DNA from: Halobaculum litoreum
GTDB lineage: Archaea; Halobacteriota; Halobacteria; Halobacteriales; Haloferacaceae
Reading direction: 5' to 3'
Assembly (NCBI RefSeq): GCF_030127125.1
Contig: NZ_CP126156.1
Location: forward strand, 2,294,001 to 2,358,000
Length of the DNA stretch: 64,000 nt
The notes below the pieces were generated by a model. That model saw nothing but the letters and a program-made list of their open reading frames with translations. It had not been told where the DNA came from and did not search any database. Positions 58,323 through 64,000 of the stretch are shown here, one piece after another. Positions within the stretch are counted from its first letter, which is position 1. Each line of letters starts with the position of its first letter. A program made the position numbers and the translations under genes.

Positions 58323-60024
58323 CCCCGACGCGCTCGACGACGACGAACGCGGCCGCCGTCACCGCCAGCAACACGGTGCCCATCGCGGTCGCGGGGCCGA
58401 GCCGGCGCCCGATGAACCGCTCGACGGCGACGGGCATCGTGTAGGTGCCGCCGCCCTCCGCGAGGATGACCGTCGAGTCGAACTCGCCGATGGAGATGGC
58501 GACGGCGAACGCCGCGCCGGCGACGACGCCGGGCCACACCAGCGGCAGTTCGGCGTCGAGCACCGTCCGCGCCCGCGAGGCGCCGAGCGCCCGCGCCGAC
58601 TCGACGAGCGCGCGGTCGAGGCGGTCCAGCGGCGGCGCCACCGTCCGCACCACGAACGGGTAGGCGGCGACGGCGTGCGCCGCGACGATGGCGACGGCGC
58701 CCGTGACGGTGAAGCGGTAGCCGAACGCCTCGACCCCGAACACGAGCCCCCGGAGGAGACCGAGGCCGACGACGATACCCGACACGGCCAGCGGCGCCAT
58801 CGAGAGGGCGTCGACGGCCCACCGACCCCTGAACCGCCGGGTCGTGAGCACGCCCATCGCGACGCCCAGCGGGAGCGCGACGGCGAGCGTCGCCGCCGCG
58901 AACACCAGCGAGTTGACGACTGCGGGGAACGGCTTCACCTGGAACGCCGCGCCCGTCGTCTGCCGCTCCAGGAGGAACCGGTAGGCGTCGAGGGTGAGCC
59001 GCCCCTCGACGCTCACGCTGGCGTAGATCATGCTCGCCAGCGGCGCGAGGAACACGAGCGCGACGACGACGGCGTAGCCCGCGACCGCGGCGCGCCGGAC
59101 GAGCCGCTCGCGCGTCCACGAGTCGGGGACCAGCGGGCGCCGGACGAGCGTCCGCACGCCCCGACGCCGTGCCGACTGCTCGCGCTCGTACCGGAGGTAC
59201 AGCGCCATCAGCGACAGCGACACGCCCGTCTCCAGCACGGCGAGGGAGGCCGCGCGGCCGTACTCCAGCTGCCGCCGGGCCGAGTAGATGAAGACCTCGA
59301 TGGTCGCGAACTGCGCGCCGCCCAGCGCGAGCGGGATGGCGAAGGAGGCGAAGGTGAACACGAACGTCAGCGCCGCGCCCGTGAGCACGGCGGGGAGCAG
59401 CTGCGGGACCACCACGTCGCGGAACGCCCGCCGGCGCGACGCCCCGAGCGAGCGGGCGGTCTCGACGGCGCCGGCGTCGACCGACTCCCACGCGGCCGTC
59501 ACCACCCGGGTGACCAGCGGCGCGTTGTAGAAGGCGTGCGCGACGAGGATCGCCCCCAGCGAGGGCAGCAGGTCGACCGCGGGGAGGCCGAGCGCCGACA
59601 ACACCGTGTTGAGGCTCCCGTTGGCGCCGAACGTGGCGTAGAAGCCCGCCGCGACGAGGACGGAGGGGAGGACGAACGGCACCATCGTCACCGAGCGCAG
59701 CGTCCGCCGACCGCGGAACTCGAAGCGGGCGAGCACCCACGCGCCCGGCAGTCCGAGGAGGACGCTCAGCCCCGTCGAGAGGAGCGCCTGATACGCCGTG
59801 AACCCGAGGACGCGGCCGACGTAGAACCGGTCGGTGAGCACCGCGACCAGCGGGCCGAAGGTGAGCCGGCCGTCCTCGACGACGGCGTCGACGAACACCG
59901 TCGCCACGGGGTAGTAGAACAACAGCGCCAGCAGGAGGGCGGCGACCAGCGCCAGCAGGGGGAGCGCGAGTCGTTCCGCGGCGACCGAGCGGTCGCCGCT
60001 CGCGGCGGCGCGGGCCTCGTTCAC
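58306..60024 (-). CDS. ABC transporter permease (ThiP-like, fused two-domain)
   Basis: The 572-residue protein has two tandem permease halves with about twelve helices. Each carries an EAA-type loop (ETARSLGASRRRAFRDVVVPQLLPA and ESARALGASRARTVLDAELPLVWPG), the site that contacts the ATPase. This duplicated layout is typical of ThiP and FbpB. GTG 60024 overlaps the TGA of the binding-protein gene by 4 bp, which sets the start. Confidence 0.9.
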   Translation of the reverse strand: MNEARAAASGDRSVAAERLALPLLALVAALLLALLFYYPVATVFVDAVVEDGRLTFGPLVAVLTDRFYVGRVLGFTAYQALLSTGLSVLLGLPGAWVLARFEFRGRRTLRSVTMVPFVLPSVLVAAGFYATFGANGSLNTVLSALGLPAVDLLPSLGAILVAHAFYNAPLVTRVVTAAWESVDAGAVETARSLGASRRRAFRDVVVPQLLPAVLTGAALTFVFTFASFAIPLALGGAQFATIEVFIYSARRQLEYGRAASLAVLETGVSLSLMALYLRYEREQSARRRGVRTLVRRPLVPDSWTRERLVRRAAVAGYAVVVALVFLAPLASMIYASVSVEGRLTLDAYRFLLERQTTGAAFQVKPFPAVVNSLVFAAATLAVALPLGVAMGVLTTRRFRGRWAVDALSMAPLAVSGIVVGLGLLRGLVFGVEAFGYRFTVTGAVAIVAAHAVAAYPFVVRTVAPPLDRLDRALVESARALGASRARTVLDAELPLVWPGVVAGAAFAVAISIGEFDSTVILAEGGGTYTMPVAVERFIGRRLGPATAMGTVLLAVTAAAFVVVERVGGEFRG

Positions 60025-61196
60025 CCGCCGGCGAAGCGCCGCGACCACTGGTCCGTCCATGTGCTGAGGTTGGCTTCGAGGTCGTCGTACGTGAAGGTGA
60101 CCGCTTCGGCGGGTTCCTTGGCGTACTGCGCGTAGTCGTCGGGCAGCGGGGCGTCGGTGATCGCCGGGAAGGCGACGTTGCGCTGGGCGATGCCCGCCTG
60201 GATCTCCGGCCGGAGCACGAACTCCATGAACCGCCGGGCGAGCCGGGGCGCGTCGCTGGCGGCGAAGCGGGCCATCCCCTCGGGGTTGGCGTACCCCTGG
60301 TCGTTCAGGAAGCGGATCTGGTGTTTGTCGAGGTCCTGCCCCTCGGCGGAGGCGAACACCTGGTCGGTGGAGTAGGAGACGACCATCGGCGCCTCCTCGT
60401 TGAGGTACGCCGAGTACGAGGACGACCAGTCGCCCAGCACCGTGACGCCGTTGTCCTGCAGGCGGCTCCAGTAGTCGAGGAAGCCGTCCTCGCCGAAGGC
60501 GTCGACCGTGTGGAGCATGAACGCCTCGCCGGTCGAGGACGTGGTCGGGTTCTGCGCGATGAGGTCGTTCGCGTACGGCGCGGTCGCCAGCTCCTCGAAC
60601 GTCTCCGGCGCGACGAACTCGCCGTCGTCCATCGTCGCGTTCCACACCAGCGAGACGTAGCCGGTGTCGAACGGGACGACGCGGTTCTGCGGGTCGAAGC
60701 GGAGGCCCTCCTTCACGCGGTCCAGCCCCGCGACGTCGCCGGCCTCGGCGAACAGCGGGTCGGTGAACTGCCCCTCGCCGCGCTTGCCGTCGGCGTCGAT
60801 GAGCTGGCCGGTGTCGAGGCCGACGTACACGTCCGCCTCGAAGTCGACGCCCTGCACGGCGCGCTCGATGTAGTAGTTCAGCTCCGAGTCGGGCGTCTGG
60901 TACACCAGCGTCGCGTCGAACGCCGACTCGAACTCCTCCTTCAGCCACGCGCCGGGGCTGGTGGAGGGCGCGTCGACGAACGGCGGGTACGTCGCGACGA
61001 CGAGCGTGTCCGCCATCGCGGCGGTCGGCTCGCCGGTCGTGGTCCCCGCCGTCGTCACCTCGTCGTCGCTCGTCCCGCCCGCCGAGTCGCTCGGCCCGTC
61101 CTCCACGGGCTCGGCCGCACAGCCGGCCAGCCCGGCCACGCCCGCCGCGCCCGCGACCCGGAGGAACCGCCGTCGACTCCGATCCGTGTGTGTCAT
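60021..61196 (-). CDS. Thiamine-type ABC transporter substrate-binding lipoprotein
   Basis: The 391-residue protein has a TAT signal (SRRRFLRVAGAAGVAG) and lipobox LAGC (about residue 26), a short spacer, then a ThiB/iron-binding-type domain with LVVATYPPFVDAPSTSPGAWLKEEFE and VYQTPDSELNYYIERA. The typical ThiB signature DSELNYYIERA and VPFDTGYVSLVWNATM support thiamine or thiamine phosphate as ligand, with moderate certainty. No TPP riboswitch is visible upstream. A GTTAACTATC box is at about 61218-61225. Divergent from the AI-2E family gene. Confidence 0.88.
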   Translation of the reverse strand: MTHTDRSRRRFLRVAGAAGVAGLAGCAAEPVEDGPSDSAGGTSDDEVTTAGTTTGEPTAAMADTLVVATYPPFVDAPSTSPGAWLKEEFESAFDATLVYQTPDSELNYYIERAVQGVDFEADVYVGLDTGQLIDADGKRGEGQFTDPLFAEAGDVAGLDRVKEGLRFDPQNRVVPFDTGYVSLVWNATMDDGEFVAPETFEELATAPYANDLIAQNPTTSSTGEAFMLHTVDAFGEDGFLDYWSRLQDNGVTVLGDWSSSYSAYLNEEAPMVVSYSTDQVFASAEGQDLDKHQIRFLNDQGYANPEGMARFAASDAPRLARRFMEFVLRPEIQAGIAQRNVAFPAITDAPLPDDYAQYAKEPAEAVTFTYDDLEANLSTWTDQWSRRFAGG

Positions 61197-61295
61197 TACT
61201 GGGTGGTCACACCCGGAGATAGTTAACGGCGACGGTCCGCCCGTCGCGTCGCGTTCCGGGCAACCGTTTTGTACCAGGGAGGGCCGTGTACGTGC

Positions 61296-62495
61296 ATGCA
61301 GCCAAGCCGGCGGACCGCGCTCGCGGCGTTGCTCGCCGGTATCCTCGTGTTGACCGCGGTGGTTCTGGAGAGCGTCCTCTCGACGGTCGTGTTCGCCGTG
61401 ACGGTGGCGTACGTGCTGTACCCGCTGCGGCAGTGGGTCAGCGACCGGGGCTACCCCGCCCGCGCCGCCGCGGGCGCGGCGACTGTCGCGGGGTTCCTCG
61501 GCGTCGTCGCGCTCGCGGTGCCGCTGGCGTACGTGTTGTACCGGCGCCGGCGGGACCTCCTCGACTTCGTCGCCACGATCCCCGCGGAGATCGTCGTCGA
61601 CCTCGGTTCGATGGTGTACGTCATCGAGACGGACGTCGTGTTCGTGACCGCGCAGGCGACGCTGCGGACGCTCGCCATCTCGCTGGCGGCGGCCGCGCCG
61701 GTCATCGCGCTGAAACTGGTGGTGTTCGTCATCCTCGTGTACGGGCTCCTGCTGAAGCCGCGGGCGCCGCGGGCGGCGCTGTTGCGGCTGTGTCCCGGCG
61801 AGTACCACGACGTCCTGCTGGCGCTCCACCGGCGGACCGCCTCGACGCTGCGGGCGATCTACGTCCTGCAGGGGGCGACCGCCGTCGCCACGTTCGTCGT
61901 CGCCCTCCTCACGTTCGCCGCGTTGGGCTACCAGTCGCCGTTCGCGCTGGCGGTGGTCGCGGGCGTCCTCCAGTTCGTCCCGGTGCTCGGCCCCAGCATC
62001 GTCGTCGTCGCGCTCGCCGTCGTCGACCTCGTCGCCGGCGACGTGTTCCGCGCGACCATCGTGCTCGTCGTCGGCTTGGTCCTGATCGGGTTCGTCCCGG
62101 ACGCGGTGATCCGCCCGCGCCTCGCCGGCGGCGCGACCGACCTCCCCGTCTCCGTCTACTTCATCGGCTTCGTCGGCGGCCTGCTCACCCTCGGCGCCAT
62201 CGGCTTCGTCGTCGGCCCGCTGGTCGTCGCGCTGCTGGCCGAGACGGTCAGCCTCCTCTCGGCCAACGGCGTCACCACCCAACAGCAGTTACCCGGGTCG
62301 TCGACGCCCGCGGCCGACGCGGGCTCCCGGCCGGGCGCCGGGGGCGGTCGCGACGCGCGCCCCGGCCGCGACCCGGACCCCCTCGGCGACGGGGGCGAGG
62401 ACCGCGCCGGCGCGGGGACGGCGTCGGACACCGAGTCGGAGCCGGACACGACCTCGGAGCCGGACGCCGACGCGGACGACGACGCTACTCGCTGA
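61296..62495 (+). CDS. AI-2E family transporter
   Basis: The 399-residue protein has about seven membrane helices with AI-2E exporter landmarks (FAVTVAYVLYPLRQWVSDRG, YRRRRDLLDFVATIP, LGYQSPFALAVVAGVLQFVPVLGPSIVVVALAVVDL, LPVSVYFIGFVGGLLTLGAIGFVVGPLVVALLAE). A 65-residue acidic Ser/Thr/Asp-rich tail is extra to the family. The cargo in archaea is unknown. ATG 61296 is chosen; a weaker ATG lies 9 codons upstream. Confidence 0.84.
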   Translation: MQPSRRTALAALLAGILVLTAVVLESVLSTVVFAVTVAYVLYPLRQWVSDRGYPARAAAGAATVAGFLGVVALAVPLAYVLYRRRRDLLDFVATIPAEIVVDLGSMVYVIETDVVFVTAQATLRTLAISLAAAAPVIALKLVVFVILVYGLLLKPRAPRAALLRLCPGEYHDVLLALHRRTASTLRAIYVLQGATAVATFVVALLTFAALGYQSPFALAVVAGVLQFVPVLGPSIVVVALAVVDLVAGDVFRATIVLVVGLVLIGFVPDAVIRPRLAGGATDLPVSVYFIGFVGGLLTLGAIGFVVGPLVVALLAETVSLLSANGVTTQQQLPGSSTPAADAGSRPGAGGGRDARPGRDPDPLGDGGEDRAGAGTASDTESEPDTTSEPDADADDDATR

Positions 62496-63267
62496 CGGTC
62501 TCGCCGCCGCGCCGCTCCCACTCGGTGAGGCTCCCCTCGTAGAACAGCACGTCCCCGTAGCCGAGGTGCCGGAGCACGAGGTACGTGTGGCTGATCCGGC
62601 GGGCGGTGTTGCAGTAGAGGAGCACCTCACGGTCCGGCGTGATCCCGTGGTCCGCGAGGATCGCCGTCAGCTCCTCGCGGGGCTTCAGCCCGCGCGTGTC
62701 GGCGTCGACCAGCTCGAGCCAGTCGAGGTTGACCGCGCCGGGGAGGTGGCCCGCGGCGTACTCGTCGGGGTCGCGCGTGTCGACGATCACGGTGTCGCCG
62801 TCGAGTCGCGCCTCGACGCCGGCGAAGTCGACGAGCGGCGAGCGCCGCGGCTCGCGCGGCTCGTACGCCGTCGGCGCCGGGTCGGGCGCCTCCCGCTCGG
62901 TGGGGTGTTCGCGGCTCCACGCGCTGTAGTCGCCGTCGAGGACGCGGAGCCTCGCGGGGTCGTGGCCGTACAGCTCCGCGGTCACGAGGAAGCGCGCCGC
63001 GAACACGCCGTGTTCGTCGTCGTAGGCGACGAGGTCGTCGTCGGCGTCGACGCCGGCGGCCGACAGCAGCTCGCTCCAGCGCTCGGCGCCGGGGAGCATC
63101 CCCTCGTCGCCCGCGCTCGACCGGAACTCGTCGAACGGGACCGACACCGCGCCCGGCAGGTGCCCGATGCCGTCGTACTCCCACCCGTCGCGGACGTCGA
63201 CCACGCGGACGTCGGGGTCGTCGAGGCGCTCGGCCAGCCACGCCGCGGAGACGAACGTGTCGCTCAT
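62485..63267 (-). CDS. Thiosulfate/3-mercaptopyruvate sulfurtransferase, two rhodanese domains
   Basis: The 260-residue protein has two rhodanese domains. The N-terminal one begins WLAERLDDPDVRVVDVRDGWEYDGIGHLPGAVSVPFDEF, is likely inactive and has no loop Cys. The C-terminal one has the active-site loop LYCNTARRISHTYL with the catalytic cysteine. It transfers sulfur from thiosulfate or mercaptopyruvate to thiol acceptors. It overlaps the tail of the convergent AI-2E gene by 11 bp. Confidence 0.9.
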   Translation of the reverse strand: MSDTFVSAAWLAERLDDPDVRVVDVRDGWEYDGIGHLPGAVSVPFDEFRSSAGDEGMLPGAERWSELLSAAGVDADDDLVAYDDEHGVFAARFLVTAELYGHDPARLRVLDGDYSAWSREHPTEREAPDPAPTAYEPREPRRSPLVDFAGVEARLDGDTVIVDTRDPDEYAAGHLPGAVNLDWLELVDADTRGLKPREELTAILADHGITPDREVLLYCNTARRISHTYLVLRHLGYGDVLFYEGSLTEWERRGGETVSE

Positions 63268-63520
63268 GCCCCGCCGTTCACGCCGGGCGGGCAAAAGCCC
63301 GCCCGAGTCGGCGAGGTCGGCAGCGCGTCCGGAGCGGTGGCAACATCTTCCGGCTCCGTCGCGCGACCGCTCCGGCGCCCCGAGGGCGTGTCGTCGTCGC
63401 GAGGGGCTGTCGACCCCGCGCCCCGGATCCGGCGGCAACATCGTCCGGTTCGACGGACGATTGGCCGCCTCTGCCGCGGCTGGCGGATTAATACGGCGAG
63501 CGCGCGTACACCCTCACGCA
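63268..63520. promoter_or_regulatory. Divergent promoter region between two sulfurtransferases
   Basis: This 253-bp region holds two copies of GGCAACATCNTCCGG (63339-63353 and 63433-63447) in the same orientation, 94 bp apart. GGCGGATTAATACGG at 63482-63496 is a TATA-like box for the plus-strand gene, about 27 nt before its ATG. No gene or RNA is seen. Confidence 0.45.
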
Positions 63521-64000
63521 ATGACAGACTACGCGAAGGACGTGCTCGTCGACGCCGACTGGGTGGAAGCCCACCTCGACGAGTTCCAGTCCGACGACCC
63601 GGCGTACCGACTGGTCGAAGTGGACGTGGACACGGAGGCGTACGACTCCGGCCACGCGCCCGGCGCGATCGGCTTCAACTGGGAGACCGACCTCCAGGAC
63701 CAGACCCAGCGCGACGTGCTCACGAAGGCGGACTTCGAGGCGCTCAACGCCGAGCACGGCATCGCGAACGACTCGACGGTCGTCCTCTACGGCGACAACT
63801 CGAACTGGTTCGCGGCGTACACCTACTGGCAGTACAAGTACTACGGCCACGACGACGTGAAGCTGCTCGACGGCGGCCGCGAGTACTGGATCGAGAACGA
63901 CTACCCGACCACCGAGGCGGAGCCGTCGTTCCCGGCGACCGAGTACACGGCCGAGGAGCCCGACGAGTCGATCCGCGCGTACCGCGACGACGTGGACGCC
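63521..64000 (+). CDS. Thiosulfate sulfurtransferase, partial at window end
   Basis: The first 160 codons are present. The first rhodanese domain reads WVEAHLDEFQSDDPAYRLVEVDVDTEAYDSGHAPGAIGFNWETDLQDQTQRD, with VVLYGDNSNWFAAYTYW, the inactive loop with Asp. The active-site domain would lie beyond the window. This layout is the common haloarchaeal TssA-type sulfurtransferase. ATG 63521 follows a GATTAATAC box. Confidence 0.88.
   Translation, partial: MTDYAKDVLVDADWVEAHLDEFQSDDPAYRLVEVDVDTEAYDSGHAPGAIGFNWETDLQDQTQRDVLTKADFEALNAEHGIANDSTVVLYGDNSNWFAAYTYWQYKYYGHDDVKLLDGGREYWIENDYPTTEAEPSFPATEYTAEEPDESIRAYRDDVDA

Noticed and set aside
61197-61295. TPP riboswitch before the thiamine-type transporter
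   Set aside because: I looked for the CTGAGA-type core in the short leader and saw none; the leader is too short for the structure.

Overview
The window is chromosomal DNA of a haloarchaeon (class Halobacteria). It is very GC-rich, its proteins are rich in Asp and Glu, most genes are leaderless with TATA-like boxes about 27 nt upstream, and the rRNA operon has the haloarchaeal order 16S - tRNA-Ala - 23S - 5S - tRNA-Cys. The family content is also haloarchaeal (MC1, HalOD1, PurO, Hel308, KEOPS Cgi121, PolD, TAT lipoproteins). I cannot name the genus from the sequence alone.

Layout. 1-3.9 kb: end of an MgtE-type transporter, YjbQ, an SRPBCC protein, an overlapping UPF0200/UPF0201 pair, an intron-containing tRNA-Arg(UCU) and two membrane proteins. 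3.9-9.75 kb: a complete rRNA operon on the minus strand with processing stems and three tandem promoters. 9.75-21.6 kb: chromatin protein MC1, an AbrB-like protein, pyrD, valS, an SDR protein, primase large subunit, a SWIM protein, methyltransferase, Hjc resolvase, phosphatidylserine decarboxylase and an RFC small-subunit paralogue. 21.7-32.8 kb: DoxX pair, large DUF4382 lipoprotein, RNase Z, a DUF460 RuvC-like coiled-coil protein, threonine deaminase, Hel308-Cgi121 and a HalOD1 protein. 32.8-42.1 kb: two divergent TrmB-like regulators, tRNA-Gln, a flavodoxin, DoxX, a TetR-controlled MacB-like exporter, PurO and a phosphoesterase.

42.2-55 kb is the most interesting part. It runs aspartate kinase (preceded by an overlapping 18-codon leader ORF), a MATE transporter, an exactly spaced 43-bp repeat array, the OapC-OapB-OapA (ArvCBA) operon, a replication origin and orc1/cdc6, then signal peptidase and the DNA polymerase D small subunit. 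The origin has inverted ORB elements with outward G-strings flanking an AT-rich segment. ORB-like dyads extend outside the core origin, including inside the coding regions of polD1 and a thiamine-type ABC ATPase, where they force codons that are otherwise rare here. 55-64 kb: phosphoesterase, acetyltransferase, methyltransferase, a thiamine-type ABC transporter, an AI-2E family permease and two rhodanese sulfurtransferases, the last cut by the window end.

Four genes (psd, a conserved hypothetical, oapC, polD1) are broken only by one-base length differences in G/C runs of 4 to 6. Because polD1 is essential and every break is in a homopolymer, I read these as probable consensus errors and annotate the genes full length.
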